Source of the DNA: Catalinimonas sp038039535
GTDB taxonomy: Bacteria; Bacteroidota; Bacteroidia; Cytophagales; Cyclobacteriaceae
Length of the DNA stretch: 64,000 nucleotides
Assembly: GCF_038039535.1 (NCBI RefSeq)
Contig: NZ_JBBPHP010000011.1
Coordinates: 114,023-178,022 of the forward strand
Direction of reading: 5' to 3'
In this document: positions 19,516 through 28,140 of the stretch, in pieces
Position numbering within the stretch: position 1 is the first letter of the stretch
Layout of the letters: each line of letters begins with the position of its first letter
Notes under the pieces: generated by a model
What the model saw: the letters and a program-made list of their open reading frames with translations, nothing else
Databases searched by the model: none
What the model was told of the DNA's origin: nothing
Made by a program: the position numbers and the translations under genes

Positions 19516-19872
19516 TCGCATTTAATTTTTTTCATACTTATATTTTTTTTAGCCTGTTCATGTACTTTTTGAAGAAATAATTTCATTTCCCTTACTTCTA
19601 AACAATTTGGGGTAGCATATTGTCTTTTTTGAGTAATGATTTTTTTACAGGTACCTCATGTAGCAACAGCTAAGAATAATCTTATTAAGGCTACCAAAGC
19701 ATTTTTTTGTTTGTTAATTTTTAATCTGATTTTTATAGTAATTCGTGGAGGCCTCTCGTAATAGTAATGTTGAGCCTTATCTGAAGAGCCTATAGTTTAT
19801 AAAAAAAGAAAAAACTATAAAAAATTACATTATTTAGTTTAATAATTAAAAAAACTTTTTTACTTTCATGGC
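19516..19872. other. Long A/T-rich intergenic region, nothing clear
   Basis: About 357 bases with poly-A and poly-T stretches between the PhoD-like gene and the GT2 gene. I find no ORF of note, no RNA-like hairpin and no convincing promoter match. It presumably holds the promoter of the glycosyltransferase. Confidence 0.5.
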
Positions 19873-20817
19873 ATGGAAAATCATTATGCAATTGTTACAC
19901 CGTGCTTTAATGAAAATGAGACCATCATCAAGTTTCTTTTATCATTAGAGGACACACTTCAAAATCTGCCATACCATTTTACTGTTGTGGTGATTAACGA
20001 TTGTTCTACGGATGAAACTTTAGAGATGCTTTCTAACTTCACCTTTGAGGCCAGTAATTTGTCAATGGACTTATTATCCCTTAAGGTTAATTTAGGGCAT
20101 CAGGGAGCAATATATCAGGGCTTACTTTATGCTAAGGGACTTGAAGTAGAGAAGTTTATCATAATGGATTCTGATGGTGAAGATGACCCACATGCCATCT
20201 TGAGCTTGCTGGTTCATCAGGAGTCTGATATCGTACATGTGGTGCGAGGCAAACGTAATGAAAGGTTTTTCTTTAGAATAGCCTATTATTTCTATAAAAT
20301 GCTTTTCAGGGCAATCACGCATAAAAATATGAATTTTGGTAACTTCTGTATGATCAACAGAAGAGTGCTGGAAGCCGCTACTCACAATTCATTTATTCAT
20401 TTTGCTGCATTTTTATCAAAAGTACGCGGAAGTCATGCATACATAACTTTTGACAGGCAAAAACGCATTGGAGGGGAGTCGAAGATGAAGACCAGCAGTT
20501 TGGTTTACCATGCGTTTAAGTCACTTACTGAGTATGCAGAGGATTTACTGATGATTTTTTTGAAGTTGTTTATGGTGTTGGCCAGTGGGTTTTTAGGGCT
20601 GATTGGGTACATCTTTTACCAGAAACTATTTACAGATAATGCAATTCTTGGTTGGGCCAGTACTATGTCAGTGGGCTTATTTAACACTGCCCTGATTTCA
20701 ATCGGGTTTTACGTAATAGGCATTATTTTACTCAATATCTCTCACTATAGAAATACCGCTTCAAAAGAACCGGTATACGAGCTGATTAATGATCGTTATG
20801 AACATGAATTCAGCTGA
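19873..20817 (+). CDS. GT2 glycosyltransferase with two C-terminal TM helices (GtrB/DPM1-like)
   Basis: A 314-residue protein: GT-A domain with TPCFNENETI near residue 9, VVINDCSTDETL near 42, MDSDGEDDPHAI near 97 (DXD) and KRIGGESKM near 197, then two hydrophobic helices at about 228-255 and 265-292. This is the layout of polyprenyl-phosphate glucosyl- or mannosyltransferases (GtrB, DPM1), which charge a lipid carrier on the inner membrane. The next gene is a polytopic GT39-like protein that could use such a lipid-linked sugar, which supports this reading. Sugar not determinable. Confidence 0.85.
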   Translation: MENHYAIVTPCFNENETIIKFLLSLEDTLQNLPYHFTVVVINDCSTDETLEMLSNFTFEASNLSMDLLSLKVNLGHQGAIYQGLLYAKGLEVEKFIIMDSDGEDDPHAILSLLVHQESDIVHVVRGKRNERFFFRIAYYFYKMLFRAITHKNMNFGNFCMINRRVLEAATHNSFIHFAAFLSKVRGSHAYITFDRQKRIGGESKMKTSSLVYHAFKSLTEYAEDLLMIFLKLFMVLASGFLGLIGYIFYQKLFTDNAILGWASTMSVGLFNTALISIGFYVIGIILLNISHYRNTASKEPVYELINDRYEHEFS

Positions 20818-20929
20818 CTGAAATCTTAATTATTTGTTACTTAATTGCTGCTTATTAGGTTAAGCCAGTACTACTTACTTCTACACTACCTATACATCTT
20901 TATAAGGCGACGTTTAAGTTTTGTGTGAA

Positions 20930-22543
20930 ATGCTAAACAAAGAGAGTAAGAAAAACCTCAATTCCGTCTTAGATGTAGCATATAACTATGCTGCTAGGAA
21001 TGGATTCAAACTTATTATCGCGTTAGTATTGCTGGGATTTCTGGCAACTTTAATACTACGCATTGTGCTAATATTTACTTTTATTCCAGATTTAGGAGGA
21101 GTTGAAAGTAATGTGATATACAGCATCCAAAGAATTTTGGATGGATACCCTCTGTACATGGATCCTTCAAGTCCTCCTTATTCCATTACACAATATACTC
21201 CCATTTACTATTTTATCATTTATGGATTTGGTAGGCTGTTCCAAATCGGTGCAAATGATGTTGAAAGTGTATATGTATTGAGTAGAAGCGTGTCTCTTAT
21301 TTTTAATTTGGGGTTTGCCTATCTCTCAGCACTCATATTTGGCAACATATTTAAAGGCAATAGATGGATGAGTGTGGTTGTTTTTGCCTTTGCTTTTGTA
21401 TTTCTGGATGAGGAAAGTTACTCCCGACCCGATAGCCTGTACAATCTGATGGTAATGGCTACAATATATGTCATTCTACTTTTTTTGAGGGAAGATGTAA
21501 AGCCCAAGAAAGAGCGTTTTCTTATACTTGCCTCATTGCTTACAATATTTACCATTTATGTGAAGCAGTCTGGAATATTCTTACCTGTATTACTGGTATT
21601 TTTTGTACTGGTATATTGCCAGAATATCAGATGGACCTTGATTTCTTTAGGGACGATGCTTGCGTCGTTCACAGCTTTGCTTTTCCTTTTTACAGGAGGG
21701 AATTATGTTCCTTTCATCCAAAATGTTATTGAAGGAGTAAATAATGGAATTAGCCTTCGGTGGTTTGCTGAAAGAATATTGATTGAGCATTTTCAAAAAG
21801 AAAGGTTTGTTAACATTGTCGGTATTTCCCTCGCGATTTACTGGCTTATCAAAGGAGAAAGTCAACAGCTTAAGTTTTTAGGGCTTGCCATGTTAGGTTC
21901 ATTTATGTTTGCAGTTATTACAGGAGTAAAGATTGGTGCCGCTCCGAACTACTTTACTGAGTTTATTGCCTTAACTATCATTGCAACGCTCGTTTTTCTT
22001 CAGAAGTACGATAAGCTTTTTTACCAAGAAAAAACCTCTCTTCAAGAGAGTCCGGAAAATTTTAAGATATTGTTTTATTTGGTTTTGGTAGGAATGACTT
22101 TGTTGCCAAGACTTGCCGGTAAAGTAGATACAGAAATTATTAAAGCACAACCTCATATTTTGGGTAGCGAAGGATATCAAAAAAATAAAGCGATTGCAGA
22201 TTATATGTACAATGAACAAAATATTAAACCTGGAGAACAGGTTTTTATCACTACTCATGTACACGATTATCTGAATAAGTTTATGTATAGAAATGCTATT
22301 TTCCCTCAGAAAGAGATTGTATATCGTAATCCTGAAGAAGTATTTGATTACAGTGAATTTAAGGAAGATTTACAGAATGGTGATGTTAAATATATCATCG
22401 CCAGCGTAGCAGAAGGAAATATTGTAACTGAGAACAGTGAAATAGTAATCTCTGAAGATTTCCTGAGTGCTGATTATTCAAATTATGCGCCTATCAAGGA
22501 AATGAATGGTTACGTGATTTTTAAAAGTAAAGCTGCTCTTTAA
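20930..22543 (+). CDS. Polytopic membrane protein, GT39/ArnT-like
   Basis: A 537-residue protein with around ten hydrophobic helices. ATG 20930 is used; the frame could extend to a TTG at 20921. The first large periplasmic loop after helix 1 carries DLGGVESNVIYSIQRILDG and YTPIYYF, and a later loop YSRPDSLYN, the spacing seen in GT-C transferases that take a sugar from polyprenyl phosphate. The C-terminal 150 residues are soluble. Together with the GtrB-like gene upstream it may glycosylate a lipid or surface protein. The class is inferred from topology; no close named family. Confidence 0.65.
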   Translation: MLNKESKKNLNSVLDVAYNYAARNGFKLIIALVLLGFLATLILRIVLIFTFIPDLGGVESNVIYSIQRILDGYPLYMDPSSPPYSITQYTPIYYFIIYGFGRLFQIGANDVESVYVLSRSVSLIFNLGFAYLSALIFGNIFKGNRWMSVVVFAFAFVFLDEESYSRPDSLYNLMVMATIYVILLFLREDVKPKKERFLILASLLTIFTIYVKQSGIFLPVLLVFFVLVYCQNIRWTLISLGTMLASFTALLFLFTGGNYVPFIQNVIEGVNNGISLRWFAERILIEHFQKERFVNIVGISLAIYWLIKGESQQLKFLGLAMLGSFMFAVITGVKIGAAPNYFTEFIALTIIATLVFLQKYDKLFYQEKTSLQESPENFKILFYLVLVGMTLLPRLAGKVDTEIIKAQPHILGSEGYQKNKAIADYMYNEQNIKPGEQVFITTHVHDYLNKFMYRNAIFPQKEIVYRNPEEVFDYSEFKEDLQNGDVKYIIASVAEGNIVTENSEIVISEDFLSADYSNYAPIKEMNGYVIFKSKAAL

Positions 22544-22568
22544 ATAATTCGTTAGCTACTATAATTTT

Positions 22569-22614
22569 AAGCCTGTTTTAGTAAGCTTTTAGCTTCACTG
22601 AGACAGGTTTTTTC
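22569..22614 (+). terminator. Rho-independent terminator after GT39-like gene
   Basis: A 14-bp stem with several G-U pairs (arms about 22569-22583 and 22597-22611) followed by a T run (22608-22613), 26 bases after the stop. Confidence 0.65.
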
Positions 22615-22726
22615 GTTTAAGCATTTCACTATCAGATGCTTTATAATAAATGAGGTTATTTTAAGCATAAATAATTTTTTGCTCCTTTAGAAAGAGATTG
22701 AATAGAAAGAATATTACTTTGAACGC

Positions 22727-25700
22727 ATGGATAGTACGAGCTTTCTCCAGAAAATTGTAACGAATGTTATTAAAGATTTTTCTGGCAAACTGAATAAAAT
22801 TACGGTAGTTTTTCCTAATCGTAGGGCAGGAATATTTTTTAAAGATTTACTGGCCAAAAACCTTAATGATGCCGGTTGGATGCCTCAAGTCTGTACTTTG
22901 GAAGATTTGGCAGCACGCCTGTCAGATTTAGTATTAGCCGATAAGTTGACTCTGGTATATCAGCTCTACGAAGTATTTCATCAGTTAGATCATGAAATAG
23001 AGAGCTTTGACCGCTTTTACTTTTGGGGGGAGTTACTTCTTGCAGATTTCAGCGAAGTGGATATGGCTATGGTCAATGCAAAAGACCTTTTTTCAAACCT
23101 TAAAGATCTCAAGTCCATTGAAGCGGGGTATGACTACCTTACAGAAGAGCAAAAAGCAGTAATTTCTCGCTTTTGGGAAAGTTTCCAATACGAGGAAGAA
23201 AAGCAGGCAGTAAGTAGCTCTCAGGAAAGATTTCTTTTGTTCTGGAATAAGCTTTATCCGGTTTATCAGCAGTATAAAAAAGCTTTGACCGAGCAAGGCT
23301 TAGCCTATGAGGGCTTGTTGTTTAGACAGGTGGTTGAAAAGTTAAAAGATGATGCTACTACTTTATCTTCTGATCAGTTTGTATTCGTTGGACTGAATGC
23401 TTTAAAAAGTGCAGAATTAAGGATTGTACAAGAGCTGATTAGTAAGAAAAAGGCTACTGTATACTGGGATATTGATGCCCATTATCTGAACAATGAGGTA
23501 CAGGAGGCAGGCATGTTTTTAAGAAAATACCTTCGTTCCAATACACTGGCCCCTACCTTTCCCAAAGCTTTTCCCGACCAGTACCATAGTGGTAGAAGCA
23601 GACAAATCCATATACACGGAGTTCCGCTTGAAGTAGGGCAGGCAAAAAAAGTAGGAGAGTTTTTGCAGGAACTCAGCAAAAAAGAGGATTTCAATCCAGA
23701 GCGATGTGTGGTAGTTCTTCCCGACGAGCATATGCTTTTTCCTGTTCTACATGCCTTGCCACCTGCCATCCGTAAAGTAAATGTAACCATGGGTTATCCA
23801 TTACGGAATACTTCTCTCTACAGCTTTATTGAGCATTTGCTCAATCTTCAGTTGGAGAAGAAGAAAGATACTCAACAGTACATCTATCATTACGAGAGTT
23901 TGCTGGCTTTGCTCAGGCACCCCTTTATCAAAAATTACTCGCCAGCACAAGCAGAACTTAATATTCAGCGTATCATGCAGCGCAATGCTGTATATATTCA
24001 TCATACGGAGCTGGAAGGGGACAAAGCTTTTTATCAGCATCTGTTAAAAGCGGTGGAGGATGTACCACAACTGTTTGATTACCTTCAGCAATGGAGTGCT
24101 ACACTTCACCAATTACTTAATATAGAAGAGACAAGTCAACCAAAAGAAAGTATAAAATCTTCGGACTTTGATGCAGCTGGAGCAAGTGAGACTGAAGCTG
24201 CTAATTCAGATATACCTGTATTGGAGCAGGAGTTGTTGTATCACTTTTATATCCACCTCAATCGCCTAAAATCCCTAACCCAGGAGCGTCAGTTTGATTT
24301 TGAACTACCCGCATTTATCAAACTACTCCGCCAGATATTTCAGTCTCTTCGCGTACCCTTTACCGGGGAGCCGCTCAGAGGCTTACAGATTATGGGACTG
24401 CTGGAAACCCGTAACCTTGATTTTGACCATGTATTCGTCCTTTCTATGAACGAAGGGATAATGCCCGCATCCAACAGTCAGACTTCATTTATACCGGCTA
24501 ATCTGAAAAAAGGCTTTGGTTTATTTGGGATAGATCAGCAGGACGCTTTTTATGCGCATGCTTTTTTTCGCCTGCTACATCACGCTCAGAATGTTCACCT
24601 CTTCTATAATACTGAGGATACCTCAAAGTTAAGCGGTGAGATGAGTCGTTTTCTTTATCAAATATATTATGAGTCAGCGTATGACAATGAACAAAAGCTT
24701 CGCTTTCCAGATGCCAGTGGTGACTTTGTAATACATAGGGATTATCTGAGTATGCAGGTTTCACCTTCTATTGTAAAGCCAATTTCTATCACCAAGACAG
24801 CAGAAGTATGGAAGCAAATGTTGAGGTATCTGAATGTGGAAGGCAGTACTGCCCAAGCGGTATTAACGCCTTCTGCGCTAAATACCTATCTTGATTGTCG
24901 CCTTAAGTTTTATTACAAATACATAGCCCGGCTGAAAGAAACAGATGAGGTAGAAGAGGAACTGGATGCCAGAGTATTTGGAAACATTCTTCACAAGACT
25001 ATGGAAGTCCTCTATAAAAATCTAATAAAGTTAAAAGGAAGTAAAATAATTGAAGCAGAAGAATGCATGCAACTCAAAGGCAGACAGCTTGATGAAGCGA
25101 TTCAAAAAGGGTTTAAAGAACATTATCTGCCGGAAAAAGATCAGGAGTTTGGGTTTGAGGGAAGAAATATCATTGCCCAAGAAATTGTAAAGAAAATGGC
25201 TAAGCAGATACTTGATCATGACAAGCGGTACGCTCCGTTTGAAATTGTAAGTCTGGAAGAAAGGGGTAAGGAAGGCCATTATGCCCAGTTGACAATACGT
25301 ATAGATAGTGAGGATATTAGTGTTCCATTGAAGGGAATTATAGATAGAATAGATCGCAAAGAAGGGGTAATAAGAGTACTAGACTACAAAACCGGACGTG
25401 ATGAGCGCAAAGCCTCAGATATTTCCTCTATGTTTGACAGAGAGCACCCAGGGCGCAATAAAGCGGCTATGCAGGCTTTGTTTTATGCCTGGCTTTATCA
25501 TGAAAACCAGCAAGGAAGTAATGAGCGCATTGTTCCTGGCCTGGTGAATGCTACTGAGCTTTTCAAAGAAGATTTTGATCCCAGCTTAATTCTTGGAGGA
25601 GAAGAGGTCAGCAATTTTGAGCGGTACCAAGCGGAATTCATTGAAAATCTCACAGGCCTTCTGGAAGAAATATTTGATAAAAGCGTTCAGCTTGATCAAA

Positions 25701-25753
25701 CCAAAGACGATAAGAAGTGTAGTTTCTGCCCTTACGCCAACATTTGTTACTGA
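22727..25753 (+). CDS. AddB/RecB-like PD-(D/E)XK nuclease with Fe-S cysteines
   Basis: A 1008-residue cytoplasmic protein. The front two thirds resemble an inactive helicase scaffold as in AddB (TVVFPNRRAGIFF near 26, but no Walker A). The C-terminal RecB-type nuclease shows GNILHKTMEVLY near 750 and VLDYKTGRDER near 884. Four cysteines fit the AddB iron-sulfur arrangement: one in YLDCRLKFYYK near 722 and three in KCSFCPYANICY at the very end (C-x2-C-x5-C). It would act in double-strand-break end processing with an AddA helicase-nuclease, which is not in this window. Neighbours are unrelated, so it stands alone. Confidence 0.87.
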   Translation: MDSTSFLQKIVTNVIKDFSGKLNKITVVFPNRRAGIFFKDLLAKNLNDAGWMPQVCTLEDLAARLSDLVLADKLTLVYQLYEVFHQLDHEIESFDRFYFWGELLLADFSEVDMAMVNAKDLFSNLKDLKSIEAGYDYLTEEQKAVISRFWESFQYEEEKQAVSSSQERFLLFWNKLYPVYQQYKKALTEQGLAYEGLLFRQVVEKLKDDATTLSSDQFVFVGLNALKSAELRIVQELISKKKATVYWDIDAHYLNNEVQEAGMFLRKYLRSNTLAPTFPKAFPDQYHSGRSRQIHIHGVPLEVGQAKKVGEFLQELSKKEDFNPERCVVVLPDEHMLFPVLHALPPAIRKVNVTMGYPLRNTSLYSFIEHLLNLQLEKKKDTQQYIYHYESLLALLRHPFIKNYSPAQAELNIQRIMQRNAVYIHHTELEGDKAFYQHLLKAVEDVPQLFDYLQQWSATLHQLLNIEETSQPKESIKSSDFDAAGASETEAANSDIPVLEQELLYHFYIHLNRLKSLTQERQFDFELPAFIKLLRQIFQSLRVPFTGEPLRGLQIMGLLETRNLDFDHVFVLSMNEGIMPASNSQTSFIPANLKKGFGLFGIDQQDAFYAHAFFRLLHHAQNVHLFYNTEDTSKLSGEMSRFLYQIYYESAYDNEQKLRFPDASGDFVIHRDYLSMQVSPSIVKPISITKTAEVWKQMLRYLNVEGSTAQAVLTPSALNTYLDCRLKFYYKYIARLKETDEVEEELDARVFGNILHKTMEVLYKNLIKLKGSKIIEAEECMQLKGRQLDEAIQKGFKEHYLPEKDQEFGFEGRNIIAQEIVKKMAKQILDHDKRYAPFEIVSLEERGKEGHYAQLTIRIDSEDISVPLKGIIDRIDRKEGVIRVLDYKTGRDERKASDISSMFDREHPGRNKAAMQALFYAWLYHENQQGSNERIVPGLVNATELFKEDFDPSLILGGEEVSNFERYQAEFIENLTGLLEEIFDKSVQLDQTKDDKKCSFCPYANICY

Positions 25754-25824
25754 TCGTTATATATTTTTCTTCATTTTTAGTAAAATACATCTGGAAAAGA
25801 TGATTTTTAGACATTCATTTGGCC

Positions 25825-27054
25825 ATGCACTTAGTATTATTCATTAGAAAAGTTTTCCATAGGCAGATTTTTACTTCAAAAATTGTCTGCTTACTGGCAT
25901 TAGTATATGTGTGTTTCATAAATGTGAAACTTGAAGCGCAGGCACTTTTTGTAGGTGGTGATCAGGAATTTTGGGTAGGTGAAGGTGGGGTGCTCACTCT
26001 GAATGGCAGTGCTGAAAATAATGGAGAAATCACAAACCAGGGAGCGATCAGTATAAATGGTAATTGGCATAACCGGGGCCAGTACCAGGCAGCTACCGGA
26101 TTATTTACCCTTAGTGGTAATGAGACCCAAACTTTTGATCACAGTGGGCAGGAAATTTATCAACTGGATATACAGAATGGCGGAGATAAAGTTCTTCTCT
26201 CTGATGTCAGCATATCTTCTGTACTTAATCTAAACAGCGGTATTCTGAGGGCCGAAAATGATGCAGTAGTATATCTTGATGCTGATGCTCAGTCAAACGG
26301 GGGAAATGCTACTGCGTTTGTGGAAGGGAAAGTTGTCAATACAGGAACCGGGTACAAACATTTTCCACTAGGATTAGGTGAACATTATATTCCATTAACG
26401 CTACTTGATGTGCAGGGGAATAATCCCGTTATCAGTGTTGAGGTTCTTGAACCACATCCCGAGCCTGAGGGGTTGAACGGACTGGAGAGTGTTTCCTCTA
26501 CCCGCTATTGGCGACTGAATGTATTAAATGGGAGCTATGAAGGTTCAGTAGTAAGGGTTAGGATAGTAAATGATCCTGATTTTAATTCGCTCACCGGTCT
26601 GGTAGTAGCTGCTGCTCCGTCTGTGTCAGCCACTTATGAGAGTTTAGGGGTTTCTGAAGTAGTAGGCAGAGTAGAGGATGGAAATATTACAAGTGCTGAC
26701 CCTACAAATCTTTCTATCATTACTTTGGGGTTGAGTGCGGAGTTTTCTGAAAGAGGGAAAGTGTTAGTGCCAAATGCATTTGCGCCGGATTCGCCCCTGG
26801 AAGAAGATAGGACATTGTCTATCTTTGCCGTCAATCTTTTGCCAGAGAACTTTGTTTTCCGCATTTTTAACCGTTGGGGTAAACTGGTATACGAAACCAC
26901 TTCTCTGGATGAAGCTTTACAAACAGGATGGAATGGGGTCAATCAGGAAACCAATCAGCCTGCTCAGTTTGGTGTTTATAGTTATTATCTGAGTGGAAGG
27001 TTCACTAATGATGAAACAGTGACTCAAAAGGGTACACTGACACTTTTTCGTTAA
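25825..27054 (+). CDS. Surface protein with CHU_C (T9SS type B) C-terminal domain
   Basis: A 409-residue secreted protein. ATG 25825 is preferred over TTG 25819. A signal-anchor-like stretch lies at about 18-40 (VCLLALVYVCFINVKLEAQ). The middle has Gly/Asn-rich beta-helix-like repeats (LNGSAENNGEITNQGAISING). The last 95 residues (VPNAFAPDSP … FRIFNRWGKLVYET … GVYSYYLSGRF … KGTLTLFR) form the gliding-motility-associated C-terminal domain that is a type B sorting signal. It is four bases from the PorP/SprF gene, a pairing usual for T9SS type B substrates. Confidence 0.87.
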   Translation: MHLVLFIRKVFHRQIFTSKIVCLLALVYVCFINVKLEAQALFVGGDQEFWVGEGGVLTLNGSAENNGEITNQGAISINGNWHNRGQYQAATGLFTLSGNETQTFDHSGQEIYQLDIQNGGDKVLLSDVSISSVLNLNSGILRAENDAVVYLDADAQSNGGNATAFVEGKVVNTGTGYKHFPLGLGEHYIPLTLLDVQGNNPVISVEVLEPHPEPEGLNGLESVSSTRYWRLNVLNGSYEGSVVRVRIVNDPDFNSLTGLVVAAAPSVSATYESLGVSEVVGRVEDGNITSADPTNLSIITLGLSAEFSERGKVLVPNAFAPDSPLEEDRTLSIFAVNLLPENFVFRIFNRWGKLVYETTSLDEALQTGWNGVNQETNQPAQFGVYSYYLSGRFTNDETVTQKGTLTLFR

Positions 27055-27057
27055 TGT

Positions 27058-28128
27058 ATGCAGCGTACTTTTTTACATATCCTAAAAAGGAGTATTCCTT
27101 TATTTTTTCTGATCACTGTGCTTTGTACAATGCACACAATGGCACAGGAAGCGCGCTTTTCTCAGTATCAGACGGTCCCTCTTTTAGTCAATCCTGCTTT
27201 TGCCGGCACTCAGTCTGATTACGCTCTACATCTCAACTATAGAGTACAGAACATTGGTTTACTGGCTTACCGTACCGGTTACTTTTCTTTTACCATGCCC
27301 TTATATGATCAGTCTCAGGATCCCCGGCATGTAGGCGGTCTTTCATTAGGAGCCATCAACGATATGGCTGGTGATGCAGGAGAGATCAAGACAAATGGAG
27401 TAAATCTATCAGGTGCCTACAGCTTGCTTTTTGACCGTTACGGCGTACAGTCACTCACCTTTGGACTTCAGGGTGAATATATGCTCACAAGTATAGACTA
27501 TGGAGTACTCAACTGGCCTTCACAGGTCACTTACTATGGGTTTGATCCAGGGCGCCGCCCGGTTGATGTGATTGAAGGCAGAAACAGCTTTGTCAGGTTT
27601 AATGCTGGGATGATATGGTCATACAATCCGGCAAACAATCAGTTGAATTCAGACCAAAGGCTGAAACTCTTCACAGGTTTTGCAGTATCTAATCTGAATT
27701 CACCCTCTCAAAGCTTCTTGCAGGACAACACTTATGAGCTACCCTTGCTTTATAAAGTTCATGGAGGGGCAGAAGTAATGTTGGGTGAAAAAATGAGCCT
27801 GGCACCGGATTTTATCGTAATGCTACAGAATGGGCTCTCTCAGTTTACACTGGGTACATTATTAAATTTTGAGAAAGATGTACGTTCTACCAATAACCCT
27901 AATCTGACCAGAATTAACCTGTTTGCCGGTGCCTGGTATCGTTCTACTGATGCCCTGATCCTGCTGATTGGAGCTTCAAACCGTAGATTTAATGCAGCTT
28001 TAAGTTATGATATCAATACTGTTCCTGCACAAGCCGGGATAGATAGTCAGGGGGCGGTTGAACTTTCTTTGGCGTTAAAGTTTTTAAAAGAAAAAAATCT
28101 TAAAAAAATATCGTCACCGCTTTTTTGA
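27058..28128 (+). CDS. PorP/SprF family type IX secretion outer-membrane protein
   Basis: A 356-residue outer-membrane barrel with signal peptide (ending MAQ) and the family opening EARFSQYQTVPLLVNPAFAGT. The body consists of alternating strands with Gly/aromatic residues (LSLGAINDMAGDAGEI, LTFGLQGEYM). PorP/SprF-like proteins attach type B CHU_C cargo to the cell surface and often follow their cargo gene, exactly as here. It starts 3 bases after the cargo gene stop and is followed 12 bases later by the PorE-like gene, so an operon is likely. Confidence 0.9.
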   Translation: MQRTFLHILKRSIPLFFLITVLCTMHTMAQEARFSQYQTVPLLVNPAFAGTQSDYALHLNYRVQNIGLLAYRTGYFSFTMPLYDQSQDPRHVGGLSLGAINDMAGDAGEIKTNGVNLSGAYSLLFDRYGVQSLTFGLQGEYMLTSIDYGVLNWPSQVTYYGFDPGRRPVDVIEGRNSFVRFNAGMIWSYNPANNQLNSDQRLKLFTGFAVSNLNSPSQSFLQDNTYELPLLYKVHGGAEVMLGEKMSLAPDFIVMLQNGLSQFTLGTLLNFEKDVRSTNNPNLTRINLFAGAWYRSTDALILLIGASNRRFNAALSYDINTVPAQAGIDSQGAVELSLALKFLKEKNLKKISSPLF

Positions 28129-28140
28129 CCTGCCTGAATT

